Positions 45,711 to 56,746 of a DNA stretch of 64,000 bases are shown here, one piece after another. This stretch comes from Cupriavidus pampae. Its GTDB lineage: Bacteria > Pseudomonadota > Gammaproteobacteria > Burkholderiales > Burkholderiaceae. The stretch is from assembly GCF_914271485.1 (NCBI RefSeq), contig NZ_CAJZAG010000010.1, positions 293,036 to 357,035 of the forward strand. Reading direction: 5' to 3'. Position 1 is the first letter of the stretch; each line of letters opens with the position of its first letter. Both the position numbers and the translations under genes were made by a program. The notes below the pieces were generated by a model that searched no databases, was not told where the DNA came from, and saw only the letters and a program-made list of their open reading frames with translations.

Positions 45711-46652
45711 ATGACTTCCGACAGGAATGTTGCCGCGCGCTCGTCCGCCACCTCGTCCGCGGCGTCTACTCGTGCTGCACACGGCGCCACGCTGGCTGCC
45801 TATGCCCCCCACGGCGCCACTGCATTGTTCGTGCTGCTCTGGAGCGCGGGCGCCATCTTCAGCCGCCTCGGCCTTGCGCACGCGTCGCCATTCGCGTTTC
45901 TCACACTGCGGTTCGCGCTCGCGTTGAGCGTGCTCTTCGCCATTGGCATCATGCGCCGGCGTCTGCTGCCCGCGCGCGGCACGCGCCTGCGCGTGGCGGC
46001 CACGGGACTACTGCTGATTGGCGGCTACACCATTACATATCTGCTCGCGCTCGAGCATGGCATCTCACCCGGCGTGCTGGCCACGCTGCTCGGCGTCCAG
46101 CCGATCCTCACGCTGCTTTGGGTGGAGCGCCGGGTCTCGCCGGCGCGGCTCGCGGGACTGGCCCTCGCGCTCGGCGGTCTGGCGCTGATCGTCGCGCACA
46201 GCATCGCACTGGCGCGCTTCTCGTGGAGCGGCTTGCTCTGCGCGGGTGCCGCGCTGCTGTGCATGACGTCGGGTGCGATCCTGCAAAAGCGCATCGCGCA
46301 GGCGCCGGCCGACGTGCTGCCGCTGCAGTACGCCGTCAGCTTCCTCGCGTGCCTGCTGGTGGTGCCGTTCCAGCCGTTCACGTTCGAGTGGAACGTGGGC
46401 TTCCTCGTACCGCTGGTCTATATGGGCGTCGTGATCTCGGTCGTGGCCACGCTGCTGTTCTATCGGCTGATTGCCGCTGGCAATCTCGTCAATGTGACGA
46501 GCTTGTTCTACCTGGTGCCGCCGGGCACGGCACTGCTCGACTACCTGTGGCTCGGCAATCGGCTGTCGATCGCCTCGCTGGTCGGCATGGTCGGCGTGCT
46601 GGCAGGTCTCATGCTGGTGTTCCGCGCGGACGCGCGGCCATCGCGTCAATAA
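45711..46652 (+). CDS. EamA/DMT-family transporter
   Basis: 313-residue inner-membrane protein with ten predicted spans in two EamA repeats, after a 30-residue Ser/Ala-rich cytoplasmic tail. Visible landmarks: ATALFVLLWSAGAIFSRLGLAHASPFAFLTLRF in repeat one, and YMGVVISVVATLLFYRLIAAGNLVNVTSLFYLVPPGTALLDYLWLGNRLSIASLVGMVGVLAGL in repeat two. The family exports amino acids and other metabolites; the substrate is not readable. The stop codon directly abuts that of the convergent DUF1439 gene (TAA|TTA), with no terminator between. Confidence 0.92.
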   Translation: MTSDRNVAARSSATSSAASTRAAHGATLAAYAPHGATALFVLLWSAGAIFSRLGLAHASPFAFLTLRFALALSVLFAIGIMRRRLLPARGTRLRVAATGLLLIGGYTITYLLALEHGISPGVLATLLGVQPILTLLWVERRVSPARLAGLALALGGLALIVAHSIALARFSWSGLLCAGAALLCMTSGAILQKRIAQAPADVLPLQYAVSFLACLLVVPFQPFTFEWNVGFLVPLVYMGVVISVVATLLFYRLIAAGNLVNVTSLFYLVPPGTALLDYLWLGNRLSIASLVGMVGVLAGLMLVFRADARPSRQ

Positions 46653-47249
46653 TTACCGTTGCTTGATCTGCACGCGAATGCCTTCGGGCGCCATGGTGAT
46701 GGCGCCCGGTTCGATCTCGGTGCCGTTGACCCGCAGTTCCTCGGGTTTGAACGTATAGAGCGGGTAGTCCTTGAGCAACTGTTGCGCGACCACCGCCCCG
46801 ATGGCATTGAGCTGCTGGTTGTATTGCGGCATGCCTTGCACCTGCACCTGCTCGACAGTCGGATTGTCGAGCAGCACCGCACGCCGCGTGGCGTCATAGC
46901 GAACGCCGCTGATGAGCGCGAGCGAGCCGTTGATCGGCGGTGACGGCAGCAGCGTATTGGTGAGCGCGGCATCGACGAGCGTGGTGACGCGGTTGGTATT
47001 GCCGTCGAGCGTCAAGCGCGGGTGCGAGAGTTGCACGTTCACCAGTTCGCCATAACGGAGCGAGGCGGGAAAGCGCTTGTCGACAGCGCTCTGCAACTCG
47101 TCCTTCGAGAAGGTGAACTCGCCGGTCCAGATGTTGTAACCAGCGTGGGCGGCACCGCATAGGGCAGCAATGCACACGCCCAGCATCAGCGCGCGGGGGG
47201 ATGTCAGCGGACGGCCTAAGGCGGGAAGGATGTCGCGTAGGGTCGGCAT
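46653..47249 (-). CDS. DUF1439 family periplasmic protein
   Basis: 198 residues with a signal peptide (LMLGVCIAALCGAAHA). The mature part, GYNIWTGEFTFSKDELQSAVDKRFPASLRYGELVNVQLSHPRLTLDGNTNRV, matches the DUF1439/YceB-type fold, thought to bind lipid. No lipobox Cys follows the signal, so unlike E. coli YceB it is probably soluble in the periplasm. SlyX lies 55 nt upstream on the same strand, so they may share a transcript. Function unknown. Confidence 0.85.
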   Translation of the reverse strand: MPTLRDILPALGRPLTSPRALMLGVCIAALCGAAHAGYNIWTGEFTFSKDELQSAVDKRFPASLRYGELVNVQLSHPRLTLDGNTNRVTTLVDAALTNTLLPSPPINGSLALISGVRYDATRRAVLLDNPTVEQVQVQGMPQYNQQLNAIGAVVAQQLLKDYPLYTFKPEELRVNGTEIEPGAITMAPEGIRVQIKQR

Positions 47250-47303
47250 GGCGAAGTTGGGTAGCGTATATGACCAGTCAGACTCCGCGCCTTCGTCGAT
47301 CGT

Positions 47304-47507
47304 TCAGTAATGCGGCGGAATCTCATGCTGCGGATTGCTCTCCGCGGCGGTGGCGGCACTCGCGCGCATCTGGTGATACAGCGCGCGAAACTGCTCCTGC
47401 AGCAGGTCGAGTTGCTGCTGCTGGCGGGCCACCGTCAGGTTCAGGGTTTCGATCAGGTCTTCCTGAAAGGCGAGCTTGATCTCGAGGTCGATCAGGCGGG
47501 ATTCCAT
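47304..47507 (-). CDS. slyX: SlyX family protein
   Basis: 67-residue coiled-coil protein: LEIKLAFQEDLIETLNLTVARQQQQLDLLQEQFRALYHQM, ending in the family-typical PPHY. SlyX is named after its position next to slyD in E. coli; its function is unknown. The ATG follows CGGAGAG. Length and C terminus match the family exactly. Confidence 0.93.
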   Translation of the reverse strand: MESRLIDLEIKLAFQEDLIETLNLTVARQQQQLDLLQEQFRALYHQMRASAATAAESNPQHEIPPHY

Positions 47508-47584
47508 GGCATCTCTCCGGTTGGCCGCGCATTGTAAGCCACGGCCCGCACCGAGCGATGGTACGCGTCAGGCGACGGTATGCG

Positions 47585-48016
47585 TCACATCTTTGGCACG
47601 ACCAGGACCATCCACGTTACGCCAAAGCGGTCGGTCACCATGGCGAACAACTCGCTGAAGAAGGTTTTGGCGGGCGCCATCTGCACCTGGCCGCCGACCG
47701 CAAGCGCGTTGAAGGCCTTCTCGCACGTCTCTTTGTCGAAGACCGAATACGAGAGCGCCACCCCCTTGAACTCCGCCTTGCCGGCATTGTTGCCATCGGA
47801 CGCCATGATCAGCGAATCGCCCACCCAGAACGCCGCATGCATGACCTTGTCCTCGCTGCCGGGCTTCTGCACGCAGCCTTCGCTGGTTTTCTGCGGCTCC
47901 GGATTGTCACGGAACCGCATCAACATCTCGACGCGCGCGCCAAGCGCGCCCTTGTAAAACTCGATCGCTTCCTCGGTACGACCTTCGAAGAACAGGTACG
48001 GCTGGATCTGTGCCAT
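47585..48016 (-). CDS. VOC family protein (PhnB-like)
   Basis: 143-residue vicinal-oxygen-chelate protein. The N terminus MAQIQPYLFFEGRTEEAIEFYKGALGARVEMLMRF and late FGVTWMVLV are typical of PhnB/3-demethylubiquinone-type glyoxalase-like proteins. The start at 48016 has a strong AAGGAGATATCG site; a 31-residue open extension upstream is not homologous in character. Enzymatic activity is unknown: many PhnB proteins have no defined substrate. Its promoter would lie in the 205-nt gap shared with argG. Confidence 0.88.
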   Translation of the reverse strand: MAQIQPYLFFEGRTEEAIEFYKGALGARVEMLMRFRDNPEPQKTSEGCVQKPGSEDKVMHAAFWVGDSLIMASDGNNAGKAEFKGVALSYSVFDKETCEKAFNALAVGGQVQMAPAKTFFSELFAMVTDRFGVTWMVLVVPKM

Positions 48017-48221
48017 CGATATCTCCTTGGTGGGCTGGACGCGGCGTGACAAATTTGTGTACGCCGTCCACAAAAGCCTAGCAAAGAATCTGGATAACGT
48101 CCACGGCACGATGTTTGGCGCGCGCGCCCCGACATGTCACAATTCACGGTTTGCAAGACTTGGAGCGATGCCTGCGACCCTATGTGCGTCCGGCGCCGCT
48201 TAATTTACCTGGATTCTGGCG

Positions 48222-49547
48222 ATGACTACCATCCTGCAGCACATTCCCTCCGGCCAACGCGTCGGTATCGCTTTCTCGGGCGGCCTCGACACCAGCGCGG
48301 CTCTCCTCTGGATGCGCCAGAAGGGCGCGATTCCTTACGCCTACACCGCCAACCTCGGCCAGCCGGACGAGCCCGACTACGACGACATCCCGCGTCGCGC
48401 CAAGGCTTACGGTGCCGAGGAAGCGCGTCTGGTGGACTGCCGCACGCAATTGGTGGCGGAAGGCATCGCCGCGCTGCAATGCGGCGCTTTCCATATCTCG
48501 ACCGCCGGCGTCACGTACTTCAACACCACGCCGATCGGCCGTGCGGTGACCGGCACGATGCTCGTGGCCGCGATGAAGGACGACGGCGTCAACATCTGGG
48601 GCGATGGCAGCACGTTCAAGGGTAACGACATCGAGCGCTTCTACCGCTACGGTCTGCTGACCAACCCGGGTCTGCAGATCTACAAGCCGTGGCTCGACCA
48701 GCAGTTCATCGACGAACTGGGCGGCCGTGCCGAGATGTCCGAGTTCATGCGTCAGAGCGGCCACGACTACAAGATGTCGGCCGAGAAGGCGTACTCGACG
48801 GACTCGAACATGCTGGGCGCCACGCACGAGGCGAAGGACCTCGAGCACCTGAATTCCGGCATCCGCATCGTGCAACCGATCATGGGCGTGCAGTTCTGGC
48901 GCGACGAGGTCGAGGTCAAGCGCGAGGAAGTCACCGTGCGCTTCGAGCAAGGCCAGCCGGTGGCCCTGAACGGCAAGACGTTTGCCAACAGCGTCGATCT
49001 GCTCATGGAAGCCAATCGCATCGGCGGCCGTCACGGCCTGGGCATGAGCGACCAGATCGAAAACCGCATCATCGAAGCCAAGAGCCGCGGCATCTACGAA
49101 GCCCCGGGCCTGGCGCTGCTGTTCATCGCCTACGAGCGTCTGATCACGGGCATCCACAACGAAGACACCATCGAGCAGTACCGCGACAACGGCCGCCGTC
49201 TGGGTCGTCTGCTGTACCAGGGCCGCTGGTTCGACCCGCAGGCCATCATGCTGCGTGAAACCGCTCAGCGCTGGGTGGCGGGTGCCGTGACGGGCGAAGT
49301 GACCATCGAGCTGCGCCGCGGTAACGATTACTCGATCCTCGACACGACGTCGCCGAACCTGACCTACAAGCCGGAACGCCTGACGATGGAGAAGGGCGAG
49401 TCGATGTTCACGCCGCTGGACCGTATCGGCCAGCTGACGATGCGTACGCTCGATATCGTCGATACGCGCGAGAAGCTGCAGACGTACGCCAAGTCCGGCC
49501 TGCTGTCGTCGAGCGTGAGCCCGGCGCTGCCGAAGCTGGAAGACTGA
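48222..49547 (+). CDS. argG: Argininosuccinate synthase
   Basis: ATP-dependent joining of citrulline and aspartate, the penultimate step of arginine synthesis. 441 residues, the length of the E. coli-type enzyme. The N-terminal PP-loop AFSGGLDTSAALLWM (about 17-31) is intact. Further family markers include YTANLGQPDEPDYDD, ISTAGVTYFNTTPIGRAVTGTMLV and STFKGNDIERFYRYG. It is monocistronic, closed by a strong terminator. Codon usage is highly biased, as expected of a well-expressed housekeeping gene. Confidence 0.98.
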   Translation: MTTILQHIPSGQRVGIAFSGGLDTSAALLWMRQKGAIPYAYTANLGQPDEPDYDDIPRRAKAYGAEEARLVDCRTQLVAEGIAALQCGAFHISTAGVTYFNTTPIGRAVTGTMLVAAMKDDGVNIWGDGSTFKGNDIERFYRYGLLTNPGLQIYKPWLDQQFIDELGGRAEMSEFMRQSGHDYKMSAEKAYSTDSNMLGATHEAKDLEHLNSGIRIVQPIMGVQFWRDEVEVKREEVTVRFEQGQPVALNGKTFANSVDLLMEANRIGGRHGLGMSDQIENRIIEAKSRGIYEAPGLALLFIAYERLITGIHNEDTIEQYRDNGRRLGRLLYQGRWFDPQAIMLRETAQRWVAGAVTGEVTIELRRGNDYSILDTTSPNLTYKPERLTMEKGESMFTPLDRIGQLTMRTLDIVDTREKLQTYAKSGLLSSSVSPALPKLED

Positions 49548-49567
49548 GCCAGTCTCCCCGCCCGATG

Positions 49568-49600
49568 AAAAAACCGACGCGTGAGCGTCGGTTTTTTTTT
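49568..49600 (+). terminator. Rho-independent terminator of argG
   Basis: CCGACGC-GTGA-GCGTCGG (49574-49591) flanked by an A run before and nine T residues after (49592-49600), 20 nt past the stop. It is symmetrical enough to work from the other side as well. Confidence 0.95.
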
Positions 49601-49646
49601 CGCGGCACAATACCGCGTTGCATAACAAACGCGAGACATAAACGCC

Positions 49647-50657
49647 ATGCCAGACTTCACGATGCAGTACCGCCGCCTCGGCGCCAGCAATCTCAAGGTA
49701 TCCACGCTGTGCCTGGGCACCATGATGTTCGGAGACCAGACCGACGAGGCCGAGGCCGGCCGCATCGTTGCGAGCGCGCACGCGCATGGCGTCAACTTCA
49801 TCGATACCGCCGATGTCTACACGAAGGGCGCCTCCGAAGAGATGGTGGGGCGCCTGCTCGCCGGTAACCGGACCGATTGGGTGCTCGCGACCAAGCTCGG
49901 TAACCAGATGGGGAGCGGCCCGAACCAGTCGCACTATTCGCGCACGTGGATCATGAACGAGATCGACGCGAGCCTGCGTCGGCTGGCAACCGACTACGTC
50001 GACGTGCTGTACCTGCATCGCGATTTCATCGGCGCGAATCTCGAGGAGCCGGTACGCGCGATGGGCGACCTGATTCGCGCGGGCAAGATCCGTTACTGGG
50101 CGCTGTCCAATTTCCGCGGCTGGCGCATCGCCGAAATCGCGGGCCTGTGCGACAAGCTTGGCGTGCCGCGTCCCGTTGCATGTCAGCCGTATTACAACCT
50201 GCTCAACCGTATGCCCGAGGTCGAGATCCTGCCGGCGTGCAACCACTTCGGTCTGGGCGTGGTGCCGTATAGCCCGATCGCGCGCGGCGTGCTGACGGGC
50301 AAGTACCTGCCGGGCCAGCAGCCGGACGCCAACTCCCGCGCCGGCCGTGCCGACAAGCGCATGATGGAAACCGAATTCCGCGAGGAATCGCTGGTGATCG
50401 CGCAAACGCTCAAGGCCCACGCCGAAGCGCGCGGGCTCAACGCCGGCCAGTTTGCCACCGCGTGGGTGCTGGCCAATTCGTTCGTGAGCTCGGTCATCGC
50501 CGGCCCGCGCACGCTCGCGCAGTTCGAGGACTATTTTGGTGCAGTGGGTGCGGCGATCTCGGCGGAGGAAGAAGCGATGGTCGACGCACTGGTGCCACGT
50601 GGCCACGCTTCGACGCACGGCTACAACGACCCGAGCTATCCGTTCGTCGGTCGATAA
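49647..50657 (+). CDS. Aldo/keto reductase
   Basis: 336-residue NADPH-dependent (beta/alpha)8 reductase. Catalytic tetrad regions are visible: FIDTADVYTKG (Asp, Tyr), VLATKLG (Lys) and VLYLHRD (His). YRRLGASNLKVSTLCLGTMMFG at the N terminus and SPIARGVLTGKYLPG fit the AKR11/12-like group that includes YajO- and Gfo-type enzymes. Physiological substrate unknown. It starts 46 nt after the argG terminator, so it has its own promoter. Confidence 0.93.
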   Translation: MPDFTMQYRRLGASNLKVSTLCLGTMMFGDQTDEAEAGRIVASAHAHGVNFIDTADVYTKGASEEMVGRLLAGNRTDWVLATKLGNQMGSGPNQSHYSRTWIMNEIDASLRRLATDYVDVLYLHRDFIGANLEEPVRAMGDLIRAGKIRYWALSNFRGWRIAEIAGLCDKLGVPRPVACQPYYNLLNRMPEVEILPACNHFGLGVVPYSPIARGVLTGKYLPGQQPDANSRAGRADKRMMETEFREESLVIAQTLKAHAEARGLNAGQFATAWVLANSFVSSVIAGPRTLAQFEDYFGAVGAAISAEEEAMVDALVPRGHASTHGYNDPSYPFVGR

Positions 50658-50682
50658 GCTGCCGCCGAAATAACAACAGTCA

Positions 50683-50710
50683 GTGACGCGCAAGCTGTCG
50701 TGCGCGTCAC
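50683..50710. other. Perfect 10-bp hairpin downstream of the aldo/keto reductase
   Basis: GTGACGCGCA (50683-50692) pairs with TGCGCGTCAC (50701-50710) around an 8-nt loop. No T tract follows, so it is a processing or Rho-type end signal rather than a classic terminator. The rest of the 230-nt gap to the next gene shows nothing I can assign. Confidence 0.6.
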
Positions 50711-50887
50711 GTGTTGCAGCCATCTGTTTGAATTCGTGTCTCAGGGCACATCCCATCTACGTTTCCACGGCGATCCGAGTAATATCAGAAGTAGACAGCG
50801 CGCTTCGAATGACGCGCGTTCTGCCTGGGGATGTGAGCCGGCACGCTGGCCGAAACGGCTGGCGTCGGTGCAACCGGATGCCGAAAC

Positions 50888-53800
50888 GTGTTACGACGTG
50901 GCTGGATTCTCGCGGGCGTGGCGGTGGCCTTGTGTGGCGGTGCCTACATCGTCGTAAGCATCGTCGCGAACGAGGTTCGCACGTCGCAATGGCAGGCGCG
51001 CTACCTTGGCCGCCTCGGCAAGTCGTTGACGTTCGAAGTCCAGCCCGGCCGCAGCGACAGCATTCGCTTCCCGCATTCCGGCCCCTATGACGAGCGGCTC
51101 GGTTACGAACGTCTACCCGAGTTCGGCGAGCGCCTCGAGGCGCGCGGCTATGTGCCGATCGCGCAGGCCCGCATGTCGCCCAACATGGTGCGTCTCATGG
51201 ACGACGGCATCTTCCCCGCGTATCGGGAAAAGAACCAGGCCGGCCTGGTTATTCGCGATTGCAATGCGCTGACCCTCGCGTTCGAACGCTATCCGCAGCG
51301 GCAATACGACGACTTCGATGCCGTACCACGCGTGCTCGTGGATGCGCTGCTATACGTCGAAAACCAGAACTTGCTTCACCCCGAGTATCCGATGATGAAC
51401 CCCGCCGTGGACTGGCGGCGGCTGTCGCGCGCGGTGCTCGACCGGGGCATTCGCCTGGCGGACAGCTCGCATCAATCGCCGGGCGGCAGCACGCTCGCCA
51501 CCCAGATCGAGAAGTATCGCCATTCGCCCGAGGGCAAGACGCAATCGGTGCCCGATAAATTCCGCCAGATGGCCTCGGCTTCGCTGCGCGCCTATCTCGA
51601 CGGGCCGGACACGCAACGCGCGCGCGAGCGCATCATTACCGACTACCTGAACACCGTGCCGCTCTCCGCGCGCGCGGGCCATGGCGAAGTCAGCGGCATG
51701 GGTGACGGCCTGTGGGTCTGGTATGGGGAGGACTTCAATACCGTCAACGCGCTGCTGCGGCAAATGAATCCGCGTGATCCAACGCCGCGCGAGGCGCAGG
51801 CCTACAAGCGCGCGCTTTCGCTGATCATCTCGCAGCGTCGCCCCTCGTTCCACCTGCGTCGCGACGATACCAATCTGGATGCGCTCACGGGTAGCTACCT
51901 GCGGCTGCTGTCCAGCGCGGGCATCATCACCCCGGGTTTGCGCGACGCCGCGATCGCCGCGTCACTGGACAAGGCCGCGCCGCCGCAGCGCCCGGACCAA
52001 CAGCCATGGATCACGCGCAAGGCCGTCAATCAGGTGCGCAACGATATCTCGCATCTGACGGGCATCGCCGGCCGCTACGACCTCGATCGCCTCGACCTGA
52101 CCGTCGATAGCAGCATTAACCGCGAAGCGCAGCGCATCGTCACCGACACGCTCGTGCGCATGCGCAATCCCGCCGATGCGCGCACGATGGGTCTCTACGG
52201 CAAGAACATGCTGCGTGACAGCGACGACCCATCACGGCTGGTGGCGAGCTTCACGCTGTTTGAGCGTGTCGGCAACACCAGCCTCGTGCGTGTGCAGGCC
52301 GACAACGTCGACCAGCCATTCGACATCAACAGCGGCGCCCGCCTGAACCTCGGCTCCACTGCGAAGCTGCGCACGCTCGTGACGTATCTCGAAATCATTA
52401 CCGAACTGCACGCGCGCTACGCTGACGCCAGCCGCGAAGCGCTGGCGGCGCTGCAGGTACCGCGGCAGGATGCGCTGACGCGCTGGGCCGTCGATTACCT
52501 GATCAAGACGCGCACGCCGCAGGAGCGCGAGCTGGGCGCGATGCTCGAAGCCGCCATGGAGCGCAAATACTCGGGCAACGCGGGCGAGTCGTTCTACACC
52601 GGCGGCGGCATGCAGACGTTCACGAACTTCGAGCGCTGGGAGGGCGAGCGCCAGATGACCGTGCGTATCGGCTTCCAGTTCTCGGTCAATCTCGTGTTCA
52701 TTCGCATGATGCGCGACATCGTGCGCTACGAGCTGTACCAGACCCATCCCGACGCCGCCACCCTGTACGAAGATCGCAATTCGCCGGAACGGCGCGTCTG
52801 GCTCGAGCGCTTCGCCGATCAGGAAGGCAGCGCGTTCATGACCACGTTCTACCAGCGTTATCGCGGCAAGACCTCCGATGAGCGGCTCAAGGTGTTGCTC
52901 GACCGCGTGAAGATGCCCACGCCGCGGCTCACCGCGGTGCGGCTGTCGGTCACGCTGCTCAGCGCGCGGCCGAACACCGACTACGGGACCTTCGCCAGCA
53001 CCGTGCAGGCGCGCATGCCCAAGGCCCACAAGCTGACCGACGAAGAACTGGAAGCGCTGTTCGCCAAGTACGGCAAGGACAAGTTCAATCTCAACGATCG
53101 CGGTTATCTGTCGCGCATCCATCCGCTCGAACTGTGGATGGTCGAGTATCTCGGCAATCATCCGGACGCACCGTTGGCTGATATCCTCGAAGCCAGTTCG
53201 GCGCAGCGGCAGGAAGTCTATGCGTGGTTGTTCAAGACGCGCAGCAAGCTTGGCCAGGACGCGCGCATCCGCACGCTGCTGGAGCGCGATGCGTTCAACC
53301 GCATCGCCAAGCGGTGGCAACGTCTGGGCTATCCGTTCGACACACTGACGCCGTCTTATGCGACCTCGATCGGCGCATCGGGCGATCGGCCTGCCGCGCT
53401 GGCGGAGCTCGCGGGCATCATCCTGAACAATGGCATCGACGCGCAGCCCGCCGCGGTACAGCGGCTCGACTTCGCCGCGCAGACGCCGTACGCGACGTTC
53501 TACGCGTTGCAGCCGGGACAGGGCAAGCCGCTGATTGCACCCGAAATCGCGACCATCGTGCACAGGTCCATGCTCGATGTGGTCGAGAACGGCACGGCCC
53601 GCTCGATTCGCGGCGCGTTCGTGCCGTCGGGCAAGGTGGGACAGACCCCCGCGATGCCGTTGCAGATCGCGGGCAAGACCGGTACCGGCGATCAGCGCTT
53701 CCAGACCTACGGTCCGGGCGGACGCGTGATCTCGTCACGCATCGTCAACCGCTCGGCGACGTTCGTGTTCCTGCTGGGGGATCGATATTTCGGGACGGTG

Positions 53801-53944
53801 ACGATTCACGTACGGGAACCGTACGCGGTGCGCTACGCGTTCACGAGCGCGCTGGCGGTCAGGGTACTGCGCACGCTTGCACCGCAGGTGACCGCGATGG
53901 CGACGCCCGGCAGCGATGCCACACTGCTGCGCTGCCGGAACTGA
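50888..53944 (+). CDS. Divergent class A penicillin-binding-like protein (GT51 plus transpeptidase)
   Basis: 1,018 residues with an N-terminal membrane anchor (ILAGVAVALCGGAYIVVSIV). The GT51 region is recognisable but diverged: the first motif reads YVENQNLLHPEYP with Glu158 in place of the usual ED-x-x-F. The second is GGSTLATQIEKYR (199-211). The third (normally RKxxE) reads FRQMAS and lacks the Glu. The C-terminal half has STAK (Ser490, Lys493) and KTGTG (Lys930) as in transpeptidases. An insertion of about 400 residues separates the last two. The start is a GTG; the ribosome site is poor. It may be a specialised or partly inactive cell-wall synthase. Confidence 0.8.
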   Translation: MLRRGWILAGVAVALCGGAYIVVSIVANEVRTSQWQARYLGRLGKSLTFEVQPGRSDSIRFPHSGPYDERLGYERLPEFGERLEARGYVPIAQARMSPNMVRLMDDGIFPAYREKNQAGLVIRDCNALTLAFERYPQRQYDDFDAVPRVLVDALLYVENQNLLHPEYPMMNPAVDWRRLSRAVLDRGIRLADSSHQSPGGSTLATQIEKYRHSPEGKTQSVPDKFRQMASASLRAYLDGPDTQRARERIITDYLNTVPLSARAGHGEVSGMGDGLWVWYGEDFNTVNALLRQMNPRDPTPREAQAYKRALSLIISQRRPSFHLRRDDTNLDALTGSYLRLLSSAGIITPGLRDAAIAASLDKAAPPQRPDQQPWITRKAVNQVRNDISHLTGIAGRYDLDRLDLTVDSSINREAQRIVTDTLVRMRNPADARTMGLYGKNMLRDSDDPSRLVASFTLFERVGNTSLVRVQADNVDQPFDINSGARLNLGSTAKLRTLVTYLEIITELHARYADASREALAALQVPRQDALTRWAVDYLIKTRTPQERELGAMLEAAMERKYSGNAGESFYTGGGMQTFTNFERWEGERQMTVRIGFQFSVNLVFIRMMRDIVRYELYQTHPDAATLYEDRNSPERRVWLERFADQEGSAFMTTFYQRYRGKTSDERLKVLLDRVKMPTPRLTAVRLSVTLLSARPNTDYGTFASTVQARMPKAHKLTDEELEALFAKYGKDKFNLNDRGYLSRIHPLELWMVEYLGNHPDAPLADILEASSAQRQEVYAWLFKTRSKLGQDARIRTLLERDAFNRIAKRWQRLGYPFDTLTPSYATSIGASGDRPAALAELAGIILNNGIDAQPAAVQRLDFAAQTPYATFYALQPGQGKPLIAPEIATIVHRSMLDVVENGTARSIRGAFVPSGKVGQTPAMPLQIAGKTGTGDQRFQTYGPGGRVISSRIVNRSATFVFLLGDRYFGTVTIHVREPYAVRYAFTSALAVRVLRTLAPQVTAMATPGSDATLLRCRN

Positions 53945-53946
53945 AC

Positions 53947-54198
53947 TCAGCGCTTGCGGCGCACGAGGTCGTAGAGAAACAGCAGCACGAGCGCGCCCAC
54001 CACCGACGCAATCCATCCCGCCGCCTGCCCGGGCTCATACCACCCGGCCGCGCGCCCGACATAGCCGGCCACCACCGCGCCGAGCACGCCGAGGATGATC
54101 GTCATGATCCAGCCCATCTTGTCATCACCGGGCTTGATGGCGCGCGCAATCAGTCCGACGATCAGTCCCACGAATACCGTGCCGATAAATGCCATCAT
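53947..54198 (-). CDS. GlsB/YeaQ/YmgE family membrane protein
   Basis: 83-residue inner-membrane protein with three spans: IGTVFVGLIVGLIARAIKPG, GWIMTIILGVLGAVVAGYVG and GWIASVVGALVLLFLYDLV. This is the transglycosylase-associated (YeaQ/YmgE/GlsB) family, often stress-induced. The start is ATGATG with AGGAGCG upstream; the first is used here. It ends 2 nt from the convergent penicillin-binding-like gene. Its biochemical function is unknown. Confidence 0.9.
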   Translation of the reverse strand: MMAFIGTVFVGLIVGLIARAIKPGDDKMGWIMTIILGVLGAVVAGYVGRAAGWYEPGQAAGWIASVVGALVLLFLYDLVRRKR

Positions 54199-54231
54199 GA
54201 TGCGCTCCTGTCTTGAGCCAACGGATGATTG

Positions 54232-54470
54232 CTCTCCCTGCGGGAGAGTAGCACGCGCATGACGCGCTCACGGTGTGCTCCCTAACATCGAGGAGAACGC
54301 CGCGCCCATCGCATGCTGTCCCTCTCCCCGAGAGGGCGCCGCGCGCAACGCATGCTCACGGTTTGCTCCCCTCTCCCTGGAGGGAGAGGGGCCGGGGGTG
54401 AGGGTGAAAGCTTAAATCACCAATTGTTTGCTCCCCTCTCCCTCGGGGAGAGGGGCCGGGGGTGAGGGCG
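54232..54470. repeat. Cluster of extragenic palindromic repeats
   Basis: Four related units centred near 54242, 54322, 54382 and 54444. The two best are TTGCTCCCCTCTCCCT followed by GGGAGAGGGG and GCCGGGGGTGAGGG. The unit at 33065-33116 belongs to the same family. The units form strong hairpins with no open frame. Such REP-like elements sit downstream of genes, here fusA and the GlsB gene start region, and can protect mRNA ends or stall transcription. Confidence 0.8.
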
Positions 54471-54473
54471 CTT

Positions 54474-56579
<2,106 letters not shown>

Positions 56580-56746
56580 GGTGAATTCTCCTGGATAGGG
56601 CACCACGGGCCGTTAGCGTAGCACCAACGCGCGACTTGCGCGCGGCGGGGCCGGCCGGTGTCGGACGGCGCCCTACGGCGTAGGCGATGCGGGCTTCCTA
56701 CAATGTCGTGATGATTTCATTGAACACAAGATAAAAGGCGGATGCC

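Noticed and set aside
45159..45881. 240-codon minus-strand frame opposite the sirtuin end and gap
   Set aside because: Gly/Arg-rich shadow composition and no ribosome site.
48180..50756. 858-codon minus-strand frame across argG and the aldo/keto reductase
   Set aside because: It spans two clear plus-strand genes and the terminator between them.
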